Assembly: GCF_019351435.1 (NCBI RefSeq)
Contig: NZ_JAHWYN010000002.1
Coordinates: 310,001 to 374,000, forward strand
Direction of reading: 5' to 3'
DNA: 64,000 nt
From: Flavobacterium taihuense
GTDB taxonomy: Bacteria > Bacteroidota > Bacteroidia > Flavobacteriales > Flavobacteriaceae
The notes under the pieces: generated by a model
What the model saw: the letters and a program-made list of their open reading frames with translations, nothing else
Told to the model about the DNA's origin: nothing
Database searches by the model: none
Program-made: the position numbers and the translations under genes
In this document: positions 1 to 9,353 of the stretch, in pieces
Position numbering within the stretch: position 1 is the first letter of the stretch
How the letters are laid out: the number at the start of each line of letters is the position of its first letter

Positions 1-100
1 AATAGTTTTAAGTATATTAGTTTTGGTATAATAGTTGACTAAACTATTAAACTTATAGACTATTAAATTTATAAACTTCTTCAATTTTAAATAAAATACA

Positions 101-781
101 ATGGCAACACATTTCGAAATGGAACTAGATAACTTAAAAAGTATTATTAAAAAGATTGGGAAATTGGCTGAAGGTCAAGTGAGCGAAGCAGTCAAAATAC
201 TTTTACAGGAACCAGAAGCCGCTGAAGGAAAAATCATAAAAAAAACTGAAAACAAAATTGATAAATTAGATATCAAAATAGATGAGATTTGTCAAAGTAT
301 TTTTGCTTTGCAGCAACCTGTTGCTTCTGATTTACGTTTTATTATGTCGGCGATGCAAATCAGTAATGAGATTGAGCGAATAGGAGATTTGTCCATTAGC
401 ATTGTAAAAAAGGCAAAAAACATAAAGGAAAAACACGATTTGATTCTAAAATTTGATATTGCTGATATTGCCAGACAAGTTGAATTGATTACAGTTAAAA
501 CCAATAATTGTTTTGCCTCACAAGATGGTAATGCAACTGGAGTGATATTTGTTTTAAACAAGGACATTAGAAACAGCTGTGAAGATGCCATTCATGATAT
601 TATCAATGAAATGAAGGTGAATTCAAAAGCTGTGGTTTCAGGAACCAATCTGGTGATTGTTTTAAAACATTTGGAACGCATTTCGGAGCATTGTACCAAT
701 ATCGCGGAGTATGTTTATTTTACGGTTAATGCAAAAATTATCAAACACGATAAATCGGATGATTTAAAGGCTGAGGAATAA
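101..781 (+). CDS. phoU: PhoU-family phosphate signalling/uptake regulator
   Basis: A 226-residue helical protein of the usual PhoU length. It has two three-helix repeats, each with the acidic metal-binding signature of the family: EIERIGD near residues 90-96 and LERISEH near 191-197. In known systems PhoU is a cytoplasmic protein that links the PstSCAB transporter to the PhoR/PhoB kinase system and represses phosphate uptake when phosphate is plentiful. The pst genes would be expected upstream, outside the window; bases 1-100 are AT-rich and hold no gene I can see. The start ATG follows an A-rich leader typical of Bacteroidota. A hairpin terminator follows at 818-843. Confidence 0.9.
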   Translation: MATHFEMELDNLKSIIKKIGKLAEGQVSEAVKILLQEPEAAEGKIIKKTENKIDKLDIKIDEICQSIFALQQPVASDLRFIMSAMQISNEIERIGDLSISIVKKAKNIKEKHDLILKFDIADIARQVELITVKTNNCFASQDGNATGVIFVLNKDIRNSCEDAIHDIINEMKVNSKAVVSGTNLVIVLKHLERISEHCTNIAEYVYFTVNAKIIKHDKSDDLKAEE

Positions 782-817
782 TCGGCATTCAAACTTGAAT
801 ATTGTAAATAGAAAAGG

Positions 818-848
818 GTCGGAACAGTTATTTTTGTTCCGACTTTTT
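818..848. terminator. Bidirectional hairpin terminator between phoU and the glycosyltransferase
   Basis: GTCGGAAC (818-825) pairs with GTTCCGAC (836-843), loop of 10, followed by a T-run on the plus strand. It separates two convergent genes and can serve both. Confidence 0.75.
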
Positions 849-854
849 GTTTTT

Positions 855-1916
855 TTAAAAAACTTTAAATAACTCTTCCCAGTTAACATTAGTGTCCAGT
901 TGTGGAAGTCCTTTGAATTGTTCTATTTTCGAAAGGTTTTCAATTCTAAAGTTCTCTTGGGTTGCAAAAGGAACTAAACCTTCTTTTTGCAGTTTTTCAG
1001 CCAAATAGATTTGCTCGTATTGCCCCGGAGTTGGAATAAAAAATGCTTTTTTATTGAGTTTTACCAAATCCATAATCGTTGTGTAACCGGAACGGCAAAG
1101 CACTTTTTTACTTTCGTTGAAAGTTTGCTCGAGTTGGCGGGTTTTCATGAAATTATAGTAGGTTACATTTCCTATTTGTTCCTTTTTTTGTTCGGGTTGA
1201 ATGATTCCTTTTATGAAAACTACTTTTCCTTCAAACCGTTTGACTTCTTCGGTAAGATGGGTTTCCAATAATCCGCGTTGGGGTTCAGGTCCGGATAAAA
1301 TAATCATCAAGTCATACTGTATGGGAAGTGCCATTTTGTGCATGCGACTCAATGGTCCAAGGTATTGTAGTGTTAAAGAGTTGTTTTCTAAATGTCCCAA
1401 TTTACCTGTGAGATTCAGTTTTGCATTGACATCGGGAACCCAACATGCTGAATATTTTTTGATAATTTGTTGATGTAATTTACTGGTAATCCAAGTTGTG
1501 TTTCCTGTCATGACATTCAATTGATGGGTTATGAATACTGATGGAATTTTATTGCTGAAAACCCCCAAACGATTATCGGATATGATTCCGTCTATTTCAT
1601 ATTTTTGAATCCATTTTTTTACGATTCTTTTTTCTTCCCAAATAGCTTCTAGCATTTTGGGGAGGCTTTTTATCAATTTCCATTTAAAATTTTTAGCATT
1701 TTTGGCATATTCAATTTGGTAGGAAGGTAACTCAAGGGTTTTTAAATAAGGGAATTCTTTTCGAAGTAACTCAAGAGCAATTCCATCAGAAGCAATTATT
1801 GGGGAAAAATTATTTTCTTGCAATGCTTTGATAATAGGGATGCAGCGGGTAGCGTGACCCAGTCCCCAATTCAAGGGTGCTATCAAAATGGTTTTATTTT
1901 CGGAGTTCAAATTCAT
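855..1916 (-). CDS. Glycosyltransferase, MurG-like GT-B fold
   Basis: A 353-residue cytoplasmic protein. The N-terminal motif NWGLGHATRC (residues 16-25) is the glycine-rich loop of GT-B enzymes related to MurG and to archaeal MJ1255-type transferases. Near residues 275-300 there is a C-terminal donor-site-like stretch, CRSGYTTIMDLVKLNKK, followed by TPGQYEQ, comparable to the nucleotide-sugar pocket of MurG. There is no signal peptide or membrane segment. It is probably a UDP-sugar-dependent transferase acting on a lipid or envelope glycan; donor and acceptor cannot be told from sequence. It is not MurG itself, because the usual division-cluster neighbours are absent. Confidence 0.72.
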   Translation of the reverse strand: MNLNSENKTILIAPLNWGLGHATRCIPIIKALQENNFSPIIASDGIALELLRKEFPYLKTLELPSYQIEYAKNAKNFKWKLIKSLPKMLEAIWEEKRIVKKWIQKYEIDGIISDNRLGVFSNKIPSVFITHQLNVMTGNTTWITSKLHQQIIKKYSACWVPDVNAKLNLTGKLGHLENNSLTLQYLGPLSRMHKMALPIQYDLMIILSGPEPQRGLLETHLTEEVKRFEGKVVFIKGIIQPEQKKEQIGNVTYYNFMKTRQLEQTFNESKKVLCRSGYTTIMDLVKLNKKAFFIPTPGQYEQIYLAEKLQKEGLVPFATQENFRIENLSKIEQFKGLPQLDTNVNWEELFKVF

Positions 1917-2060
1917 GTGGCAGTCTTACTTAGTAGTTGTAAGTCTAAAGATAATGGATGCTTCTTTTTTAAATGTTTGCAATGTATTACTAAAAGATTA
2001 TTTAATTAAATAAAATAGGATTTTCCGTGCCGTAGTAATACAGATAATTGAAAGTAAATA

Positions 2061-2092
2061 AAAAAAGGCTAACCAATTTAGGATAGCCTTAA
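2061..2092 (-). terminator. Terminator of the 11-residue-repeat protein gene
   Basis: AAGGCTA (2065-2071) pairs with TAGCCTT (2084-2090); on the minus strand the stem runs into a T-run (complement of the A-run at 2059-2066). It lies just after the stop at 2112. The 195-bp gap around it (1917-2111) holds nothing else I recognise. Confidence 0.65.
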
Positions 2093-2111
2093 TAGTATTT
2101 CAAAAACAAAT

Positions 2112-2645
2112 CTATTGTTTGATATAGGTTTTGTTTCCGTTTGAATTGATGTAATATTTACCGCCTTGAGGCCCAGTATATACCTTTTTGCCGTTGTATT
2201 CTCCTGTTACTTTGTCGGCTGATTTGGCAGCAGATTTTGATTTGTCTGTGGATTTAGCGACTTCTTTTTTAACATCTTTTGTTGTTTTGTCAACAGTTGA
2301 CTTTGAATCTTTGGTTACTTTATCCGTAGTTTTTTTAACGTCTTTTGTTGTTTTGTCAACAGTTGCTTTCGAATCTTTGGTTACTTTATCGGTAGTTTTT
2401 TTAACATCTTTTGTTGTTTTGTCAACAGTTGACTTTGAATCTTTGGTTACTTTATCGGTAGTTTTTTTAACGTCTTTTGTTGTTTTGTCAGCAGTTGCTT
2501 TTGAATCCTTGGTAACTTTTTCTGTTGTTTTTTTGGTGTCTTTTGTTGCTTTTTCTGTAGCTGTTTTTGCTGTGGTCTTGCTTGTTTGTCCGTAAAAAGT
2601 ATTCGATACAATAAAGAAGAAGCTGAATAACAATAATTTTTTCAT
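2112..2645 (-). CDS. Secreted Lys/Thr-rich 11-residue-repeat (LEA-like) protein
   Basis: A 177-residue protein with a Sec signal peptide (residues 1-20, ending FYGQ). Residues 35-133 are nine consecutive 11-residue units without gaps, alternating KDSKxTxDKTT and KDVKKTTDKVT, so the higher-order unit is 22 residues (66 bp). Eleven-residue amphipathic periodicity with Lys, Asp and Thr is the hallmark of group 3 LEA desiccation proteins, but this is a resemblance of pattern, not proven homology. The C-terminus, YTGPQGGKYYINSNGNK (residues 156-172), matches the short basic-adaptor motif (PBCV-type, PF08789-like) found at the ends of many bacterial and viral proteins. Predicted periplasmic or surface location; function unknown. 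Monocistronic, with its own terminator. Confidence 0.75.
   Translation of the reverse strand: MKKLLLFSFFFIVSNTFYGQTSKTTAKTATEKATKDTKKTTEKVTKDSKATADKTTKDVKKTTDKVTKDSKSTVDKTTKDVKKTTDKVTKDSKATVDKTTKDVKKTTDKVTKDSKSTVDKTTKDVKKEVAKSTDKSKSAAKSADKVTGEYNGKKVYTGPQGGKYYINSNGNKTYIKQ
2247..2543 (-). repeat. 66-bp (2 x 33) in-frame coding tandem repeat
   Basis: Codes for the nine 11-residue units (residues 35-133) of the secreted Lys/Thr-rich protein. Neighbouring 66-bp units differ at only a few bases, so recent unit duplication or slippage is likely and copy number may vary between strains. Confidence 0.85.
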
Positions 2646-2711
2646 ATCTATATAATATTTAAATTGGAATTAAATTTACTACTTTTTTTTAAATGTAGGT
2701 TATCTAAGAGC

Positions 2712-5700
2712 TTAAAAATAAGCTCTTAATTCTACACTTCCTGTATGAATTGCATCACTTGTTTCACTTTTTCGGCCTTGGTACACAAAATTCAAATCCA
2801 AAAATTTAGTCAAATTCATTTGAAAAAGTGTTCTCCAGGTTACATTTTGTCCTCTTTGTAATCCTTCTAACATTTGATATCCAGCGGAGGAAAATTCATT
2901 TCCCACAAAATCATTTTCATACAAAGAAATCTCACTGTTTATGTTAAATTTTGAACTTCCAGTATAACTTAAAGTAGTACCAAATCGATTTTGTTTTAGA
3001 GTATCTAAACTACCAATTTTATTCTCTTTATTGATGTATTCATAAAAAAGATCCAAACTGACGTTCTTGGAGAATAGATAACTGATTTTTGGAGTCCATA
3101 AATAACCTTCAATTGTATAGTTTTTTTCGGCAAATGTTTTGGATTCAGTTGCAGTTTGAATGGTTTTGACAAGAGCATCAAATAGCCAGCTTTTTTGCAA
3201 TAAGTGCTGGTATTGCAGCTGATGAAAGCTGTTTTTGTTTTGAATTGTGCCAATAGACACTAAATTTTGTGTTTCATTTTTTGTAAATGTATAAGTAACG
3301 GAATGGTCCCTTTTTCCTCTGTTGTAAGATAAGCTGTTGGTAAAAGTTTTTATTAGTCCCAAAATATCTTCTTCTGTCGATTCAAATGGATTTAAGTCTA
3401 AATGTTCTCCGTCATTTTTAATTTTTCGATCCATAATAAAGGCAGTCTGCATATAAAAATAAGACAGTGTTTTCTTGAAATTTTTATCGTTTTGCCAAAT
3501 AATGGGGTTTATTATAAAAGACTGGGAGAATCTGTTTTGGTTGGTTTTAATATAAATTTGGTTCGGTAAAAAGATTTTGGTATAGGTCGCCAAGTCCGAA
3601 AAAGCTGCGATTTCAAATTCTTCCAAGTCCTTTATCCCATTGCCATTGTAATCATTCCAGGTGTATTTTCCTTGGCCAGCCGGAACTTCTACATAAGTAT
3701 AATCTTGAAAGGGCATGGTTCCCGAATTGGTTTGGTAAAGTGTATTGCTCTGAATCAATTTGTCAAAAAACTGATCGTTGTACTGCATTTTTGCATTTAA
3801 TGAAGGTGCAGTTTTTAAAGCAGGATCGGTATAATTCAACAGTCGGTAATTGATAAATAAGGATGCTTCCCGACTGTCTGTTTTGAATAGTTTGGATTGA
3901 AAATTATAACTCTTAGAGATGTTTACTCTTTGAAGGAGTCCGTTTTGAACACTGTCATTTATTCTTTTTATGTAACCCAATTGGACATAAACTTTGGTAC
4001 TATCCCCATGACCCGCATAGATTCCGTACTCCGAAAAGCGTTGGCTTAGCAAAGAGAATTGTTGGGTTACTTTATTTTTGTCTTGATTGTCTTCAAAACG
4101 TAAAGTACTACCAATCCAATTTTTTTTAGAATTGTAGCGAACATGTGAAAAGTTTCTCAAAAATCTTGATGTATTTTCCACGTCGTCACTTTTTAAATAA
4201 CTTCCATCACTCTTAATGTTCCAATTCTTAAATTCGAATCCTGCGTTTAGGTTGTTTTTTATACCTGAATAATTGTTGGCAAGAGCCAGTTTTTGAAAAG
4301 TATAGGTAATTGTAGCAGCGTTTGTAGAATCTTTATTTGGCATCAAACTAAAATTGAAGCCCGTTCCCAATAAGCTCTGATTACCCGTTATTGTAGTGTT
4401 GATATTCCAATCTCGATAGAATTCGATACTGTTAATGCGTTCTACGGGTTTAAATTCTGCTTGTACGCCTTGGAAATTGGCAAAAGCATCTATATTCCAT
4501 TTTTTGGAATACAGTCGTTGTTTGGCGTTGATTTCGCCTGACAATCCTTGGTTGTTGTTGTCGTCTATTGATGAGAATAAATTTTTATCATTGTTGCTAA
4601 TGGCCAATTCAAAATCGAGGTTAGTTTTGTCCGAAGGATTGTATTTTCCAAAGAAAGTGGCTACTTGAGCTTTTATGGGTGCTATTAATTGTATAATGGG
4701 TTCATAATTTCCTTGAGGAATCCCATTTGCAGGAGCGGCATATTCAAATATTCGATCTACGCTGGTTGGATTTGTTAGTATGTAATTTCCTTTGGCTTGA
4801 CCTACCAAAGTAAATTGTACATTGTATAATTCGTCATCAGGATTTGTAGAATATTCATAATAAGAGGTTGTCCCAAGGATCGTTTTTTTATACTGTATTT
4901 TCTTTTGATCATAGACATCAAGTGTTGCAGATGGAGCAATCATCAAATTGGGATTGTCTCCGGCATCCGCCAAAATTTGAGCTTGATCTTTGGAAAGGTT
5001 TTGCTGGACCGGCTGATTTTTCAAATCATTTTCGGAATAGACAGCGGCTCCAAAATTCCACTTTTTGTCAGTAAAACTTCCGCCGTCATAAGTGATAAAC
5101 CGGGTATAGTTGTTTTCAGAATATTGATATTCGACTACAATTCGCATTTCGGAGGTAATAGAAAATTGTGGGGTAAATATAATTTCACCCGAATTATAAT
5201 CGATGACGTAGTCGTTGTTTTCGCCTCTTTTTAATAGAACACCATTGACATAAACACGTTCAGAGCCAATGATGACCAATACATATAATTCACCATTTTT
5301 TCCAACTAACTTATAGGGCCCTTGATTGCCTTCTTGTCCTTTGAAATTACTGCTGGCATAATTCCCGGTCACGAGTCCGCCCGAGACAAAAACATTAGTT
5401 TTTTTGTCATCATTCCCGAAATTGACAGTGGCTGATAATCCTTGTATTTTTTTGTTGAAAGTTAGGAATCGCGTAGTACTGTTGCCAATAAAGACATCTC
5501 CCGCTCGAACATTCCAATTATCCGTAAAAAGTTCCATAAAAATGTTGTCGTATTGATTCAATCGCTGCGAGTAACTGCCTTCCTGAACGGGAATATTCGT
5601 GTCTTGAATGGAAGCTCGAATATTCACTTTTTCGGATATTTTTCCAGTAATTTGAAAGTCTAGATTCGAATTGACGACCGCATTTTGATTGTTGCCAACA

Positions 5701-6143
5701 GTAACACTTCTGGAAAGGCTTCCGGATGCGACAAGACCATCAAATGGAATGTTTTTTGGTATCGAGAAGGGTTCTATTTTGTATAAATTTTGATTGATTG
5801 CATCATTGTCCAGGATTTTGCTACTGTCGTAAATCGTATATTCTTTGGTGAGAACATCGGGTAGTTTTAGATAATGAACAGTAAGGGAATCATTTGGAGA
5901 CAGGTTTTGGTTTTTGAATAAAAGAAAGCCTTTGGGGAAATCAATTTGGTATAAAGTGCTGTCAACAACTTGGTTCTTGGCATCCAAGATTTTAAAAAAA
6001 CTGGAGTTGATACTTACGGATTCCAAATGAATAGTATCTGTTGTAAAAGCTACTTTTTTGGAGCTGTAGCCCGAATCTATTTCTTGCGCCTGAAGCCCAG
6101 AAAAATAAAAAACGACAATCCAAAATAATACTTTTTTTAACAT
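2712..6143 (-). CDS. Large outer-membrane beta-barrel protein, SprA-like N-terminal region
   Basis: 1143 residues with a signal peptide ending near residue 20 (GLQAQ). The first 300 residues contain motifs seen in SprA-type translocon and related Bacteroidota surface proteins: VASGSLSRSVTVG, then a tract on ASIQDTNIPVQEG, then RAGDVFIG. The rest is rich in alternating aromatic/polar strands (YEYS, FYEYINKEN, FRNFSHVRYN) and it ends in LRAYF, an outer-membrane barrel terminus with a final Phe. It is about half the length of SprA (about 2400), so it is a relative or a separate family, not SprA. Role unknown; a structural or export function in the outer membrane is plausible. It is flanked by terminators and appears monocistronic. 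Confidence 0.65.
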   Translation of the reverse strand: MLKKVLFWIVVFYFSGLQAQEIDSGYSSKKVAFTTDTIHLESVSINSSFFKILDAKNQVVDSTLYQIDFPKGFLLFKNQNLSPNDSLTVHYLKLPDVLTKEYTIYDSSKILDNDAINQNLYKIEPFSIPKNIPFDGLVASGSLSRSVTVGNNQNAVVNSNLDFQITGKISEKVNIRASIQDTNIPVQEGSYSQRLNQYDNIFMELFTDNWNVRAGDVFIGNSTTRFLTFNKKIQGLSATVNFGNDDKKTNVFVSGGLVTGNYASSNFKGQEGNQGPYKLVGKNGELYVLVIIGSERVYVNGVLLKRGENNDYVIDYNSGEIIFTPQFSITSEMRIVVEYQYSENNYTRFITYDGGSFTDKKWNFGAAVYSENDLKNQPVQQNLSKDQAQILADAGDNPNLMIAPSATLDVYDQKKIQYKKTILGTTSYYEYSTNPDDELYNVQFTLVGQAKGNYILTNPTSVDRIFEYAAPANGIPQGNYEPIIQLIAPIKAQVATFFGKYNPSDKTNLDFELAISNNDKNLFSSIDDNNNQGLSGEINAKQRLYSKKWNIDAFANFQGVQAEFKPVERINSIEFYRDWNINTTITGNQSLLGTGFNFSLMPNKDSTNAATITYTFQKLALANNYSGIKNNLNAGFEFKNWNIKSDGSYLKSDDVENTSRFLRNFSHVRYNSKKNWIGSTLRFEDNQDKNKVTQQFSLLSQRFSEYGIYAGHGDSTKVYVQLGYIKRINDSVQNGLLQRVNISKSYNFQSKLFKTDSREASLFINYRLLNYTDPALKTAPSLNAKMQYNDQFFDKLIQSNTLYQTNSGTMPFQDYTYVEVPAGQGKYTWNDYNGNGIKDLEEFEIAAFSDLATYTKIFLPNQIYIKTNQNRFSQSFIINPIIWQNDKNFKKTLSYFYMQTAFIMDRKIKNDGEHLDLNPFESTEEDILGLIKTFTNSLSYNRGKRDHSVTYTFTKNETQNLVSIGTIQNKNSFHQLQYQHLLQKSWLFDALVKTIQTATESKTFAEKNYTIEGYLWTPKISYLFSKNVSLDLFYEYINKENKIGSLDTLKQNRFGTTLSYTGSSKFNINSEISLYENDFVGNEFSSAGYQMLEGLQRGQNVTWRTLFQMNLTKFLDLNFVYQGRKSETSDAIHTGSVELRAYF

Positions 6144-6260
6144 AAATAGTATAACTCCAAAGTGTCAAAAATAGTGTTTATTATTTTATATTGTGTTAAT
6201 TAGTAGATGTCACAATTCAGGATGCAAAAATGATTTTAAGAATATGATTTTTAGAAAAAC

Positions 6261-6296
6261 AAAAAATGGAAGCCGAATTAACGACTTCCATTTTTT
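6261..6296 (-). terminator. Terminator after aspartate kinase
   Basis: AAAAAATGGAAG (6261-6272) pairs perfectly with CTTCCATTTTTT (6285-6296), giving a T-run on the minus strand just after the stop at 6317. Confidence 0.8.
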
Positions 6297-6316
6297 ATAA
6301 TTAACCTAAGCAATAT

Positions 6317-7573
6317 TTAATTCTCTTTGGTCACAATCTGCATCGTTTCTCTACTTACTTGTTTTAGCAGCACCGTTTTGTTTTCTTCAACCGTTTGAGC
6401 TGCGTTTTCGTTAAAATGTCTGATGGTGTATAAAGTCACATTTTCGGTAAAATCTACTTTGAATTTTTTAGAAAGGATCGCATTCAGCTCGTTGAAATTT
6501 CCAAATTTATCTTCTACACATACAGAGAAACTAATTGCCGAATTTTGGATTAAATTCACTTTAAGTTTGAATTGATGAAACAAACCAAAGATTTCGCTGA
6601 TGTTTTCTTCCATGATGAAAGAGAAATCTATCGAAGATAAAGAAATCAACAATTGATTTCTTTTTACAATAAAGCAAGGTAAATAAGGCTCCAGATCAGC
6701 TCCTTTGGCTACACGGGTTCCGGGCAACAAAGGATTGATAAATGATTTTACATACAACGGAATTTCTTTTTTCTGTAAAGGCTGTAATGTTTTTGGGTGA
6801 ATAACCGATGCTCCGTAAAATGCCAATTCGATAGCTTCACGATATGAAATTTGATTCAGCAAACTTGCATTTTCAAAATATCTTGGGTCGGCATTCATAA
6901 CTCCTGGAACGTCTTTCCAGATGGTTACGCTTTCGGCATTCAGGCAATAAGCAAAAATAGCGGCACTATAATCCGATCCTTCACGACCTAAAGTGGTTGT
7001 GAAATTATTTTCGTCAGAACCTAAGAATCCTTGAGTGATATTTAGTATTTTGCGTTTTATGTTATTGGCAATGTTCTTTTGCGTCAAATCCCAGTCCACT
7101 TCAGCATCACGATAAGTAGAATCCGTTTTTACAAAGTTTCTAACGTCCAACCATTGGGTTTGGATTCCTTTGAAAGACATGAAATGACTCAAAATAGTTG
7201 TTGAGATCAATTCTCCGTAGCTTACGATTTGGTCGTAAACAAAATTATAATTTGGAGATTTATTATGAGCTAAGAAATATTCTAAATCAGCAAACTGAGC
7301 ATTCACTGCTGCAAAAACTTCATTTTTATCGTTTTCGAACAAATCCAATAAGATTTGATTGTGGTATTTTTTAACTTCTTGTACCGATGAATTTAATTCA
7401 GGCGATTTGTCAAAATAGTTTTTAATAACCTCTTCAAGAGCATTAGTCGTTTTTCCCATTGCCGAAACAATCACTAATACATCTTCATAACCCACTTGTT
7501 GCAAAACGTCATAGACGTTTTTGATACCGGCTGCATCTTTTACGGAAGCACCACCAAATTTAAATACCCTCAT
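6317..7573 (-). CDS. lysC: Aspartate kinase (monofunctional)
   Basis: 418 residues. It phosphorylates L-aspartate with ATP, the first committed step to lysine/diaminopimelate, threonine and methionine. The N-terminal FKFGGAS (residues 4-10) is the kinase signature; TTLGREGSDYSA (193-204) and KDVPGVMNADPR (220-231) form the nucleotide and aspartate sites. The C-terminal third (about 300-418) corresponds to the regulatory ACT region, so feedback control by an end product is likely. No homoserine dehydrogenase domain is fused, unlike the thrA-type enzyme also common in Bacteroidota. The GNAT gene lies 58 bp upstream on the same strand and may be co-transcribed. The symbol is by family; the paralogue type cannot be fixed. 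Confidence 0.88.
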   Translation of the reverse strand: MRVFKFGGASVKDAAGIKNVYDVLQQVGYEDVLVIVSAMGKTTNALEEVIKNYFDKSPELNSSVQEVKKYHNQILLDLFENDKNEVFAAVNAQFADLEYFLAHNKSPNYNFVYDQIVSYGELISTTILSHFMSFKGIQTQWLDVRNFVKTDSTYRDAEVDWDLTQKNIANNIKRKILNITQGFLGSDENNFTTTLGREGSDYSAAIFAYCLNAESVTIWKDVPGVMNADPRYFENASLLNQISYREAIELAFYGASVIHPKTLQPLQKKEIPLYVKSFINPLLPGTRVAKGADLEPYLPCFIVKRNQLLISLSSIDFSFIMEENISEIFGLFHQFKLKVNLIQNSAISFSVCVEDKFGNFNELNAILSKKFKVDFTENVTLYTIRHFNENAAQTVEENKTVLLKQVSRETMQIVTKEN

Positions 7574-7631
7574 TTTAATTCAGATTTTTGATTTCAAATT
7601 TCAGAGTTTTAGTCCTAAACGAAATCGTATT

Positions 7632-8114
7632 TTATTTTCTTAATTTGTTATCTACAAAATAGGTAATTCCAGCTTCATCCATTTGAGCTACTCTCCATTC
7701 GTCTAGAACTTTTGCCCCTGATTTTTCGTAAAAATCAATTGCCGAGGTGTTCCAGTCCAATACATTCCAATCAATTCTACGAACTTGATCTTTTTTGGCT
7801 TGTTTAATTATTTCAGAATACAAAGCATAACCTAATCCTGTACCACGCATGCTGTCTTTGACAACTAAATCTTCCAAATGGATTGTTTTTCCTTTCCAGG
7901 TTGAATAACGATAATAATATAAAGCAATGCCTACGATTTCATTTTTAACTTCGGCAACAAAAACATGAAATAAAGGATTTGTTCCAAAACCATCACGGAC
8001 AAGATCTTCTTCGGTAATCAAAACGGCATCAGGCTCTTTTTCGAATACAGCTAGCTCCTTAATTAGTGTCAAAACACCATGCATGTCCTCTTTTTTTCCT
8101 TTACGTATTTTCAT
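7632..8114 (-). CDS. GNAT-family N-acetyltransferase (diamine/thialysine acetyltransferase-like)
   Basis: 160 residues, one GNAT domain. The acetyl-CoA pyrophosphate loop is RGTGLGYAL (residues 90-98), preceded by LEDLVVKDSMR (strand beta-4), and residues 104-145 carry the usual C-terminal half with NTSAIDFYEKSGA. Overall organisation, length and the EDLVV motif resemble spermidine/spermine and thialysine N-acetyltransferases. Substrate is not certain; a small amine is the best guess. It precedes the aspartate kinase gene by 58 bp on the same strand. Confidence 0.8.
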   Translation of the reverse strand: MKIRKGKKEDMHGVLTLIKELAVFEKEPDAVLITEEDLVRDGFGTNPLFHVFVAEVKNEIVGIALYYYRYSTWKGKTIHLEDLVVKDSMRGTGLGYALYSEIIKQAKKDQVRRIDWNVLDWNTSAIDFYEKSGAKVLDEWRVAQMDEAGITYFVDNKLRK

Positions 8115-8284
8115 GATATCGTATTATTATTCTTGAATTATATTAAAAAACAGTCAATTAGGAACTTGTTTTTATGAAATATGTAGCAAATATACAATAC
8201 TGATAAACTATCTAAGTATTATTCTTTTCATTTTCACAAAAAAAACGATATTTGTGACTTCAAACTAACTACATCGATTTCGTA

Positions 8285-9304
8285 ATGGAAGAACAAAACA
8301 AAACACTAGGAGAATTTATAATTGAAAACCAAAAAGCCTTTCAGTATTCCTCGGGTGAATTATCCAGAATTATCAACTCAATTCGTTTGGCAGCTAAAGT
8401 GGTCAATTATAAAGTTAACAAAGCTGGATTAGTTGATATAATAGGAGCAGCCGGAGAACAAAATATTCAAGGTGAAGACCAACAAAAATTGGATGTATAT
8501 GCCAATGAGATTTTTATTCAAACCTTAATTAATAGGGAAATTGTTTGTGGTATTGCTTCAGAAGAGAATGATGATTTTATTACGGTAGAAGGAAGTGATA
8601 GCAGCCATAATAATAAATATGTTGTTTTGATGGATCCTCTTGACGGATCCTCCAATATTGATGTGAATGTCACTGTTGGAACTATATTTTCGGTTTATAG
8701 AAGAATCACACCAATAGGGACTCCAGTAACTTTGGAAGATTTTTTGCAACCTGGAATTAATCAAGTGGCGGCAGGTTACGTAATTTATGGAACGTCAACT
8801 ATGCTTGTGTATACTACAGGTCATGGAGTAAACGGATTTACATTGAACCCCGCTATTGGAACTTTTTATCTTTCACATCCCAACATGAAATTCTCCGAAG
8901 ATGGCAATATTTATTCCATCAATGAGGGTAATTATGTTCATTTTCCGCAGGGAGTGAAAGATTATATCAAGTATTGTCAATTGGAGGAAGAAGATCGTCC
9001 TTATACTTCTCGATACATTGGAAGTTTAGTGGCAGATATTCATAGAAACATGATTAAAGGAGGTATTTATATTTACCCAACCAGTAAAAAAGCACCAAAA
9101 GGGAAATTGCGTTTGTTGTATGAATGCAATCCCATGGCTTTTATTGTAGAACAAGCAGGAGGGAAAGCTTCAGATGGTTTTGATCGAATAATGGAATTAC
9201 AACCAACAGAGTTACATGAAAGAGTACCTTTCTTTTGCGGAAGCTTTAATATGGTTGAAAAAGCAGAAGAATTTATGCATAAAGCAAAACTGAGTAAATA
9301 TTAA
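8285..9304 (+). CDS. fbp: Fructose-1,6-bisphosphatase, class I
   Basis: 339 residues, full length for class I FBPase. It hydrolyses fructose-1,6-bisphosphate to fructose-6-phosphate in gluconeogenesis. Metal and catalytic motifs are present: SEEND near residue 92, [13 protein letters not shown] (116-128), and the C-terminal substrate pocket with [17 protein letters not shown] near 275-292. It stands alone on the plus strand between divergent and convergent neighbours. Upstream is a near-consensus -7 element (GATATTTG about 30 bp before the ATG). A perfect palindromic terminator follows. Confidence 0.95.
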   Translation: MEEQNKTLGEFIIENQKAFQYSSGELSRIINSIRLAAKVVNYKVNKAGLVDIIGAAGEQNIQGEDQQKLDVYANEIFIQTLINREIVCGIASEENDDFITVEGSDSSHNNKYVVLMDPLDGSSNIDVNVTVGTIFSVYRRITPIGTPVTLEDFLQPGINQVAAGYVIYGTSTMLVYTTGHGVNGFTLNPAIGTFYLSHPNMKFSEDGNIYSINEGNYVHFPQGVKDYIKYCQLEEEDRPYTSRYIGSLVADIHRNMIKGGIYIYPTSKKAPKGKLRLLYECNPMAFIVEQAGGKASDGFDRIMELQPTELHERVPFFCGSFNMVEKAEEFMHKAKLSKY

Positions 9305-9324
9305 ACCAAAGAATTTAAACCAAA

Positions 9325-9353
9325 AAAATAGCTCCCAATTGGGAGCTATTTTT
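9325..9353. terminator. Bidirectional terminator, perfect palindrome
   Basis: AATAGCTCCC is followed directly by its exact complement and flanked by A- and T-runs. It lies between the convergent fbp and TerB-like genes. Confidence 0.85.

Noticed and set aside
2247-2543. Tandem 66-bp repeat as a possible CRISPR array
   Set aside because: No unique spacers; units are contiguous and in frame inside a protein-coding gene.
2188-2595. Long open frame on the plus strand opposite the 11-residue-repeat protein
   Set aside because: It exists only because the repeat DNA on the minus strand is open in several frames; the minus frame has a signal peptide and recognisable C-terminal motif.
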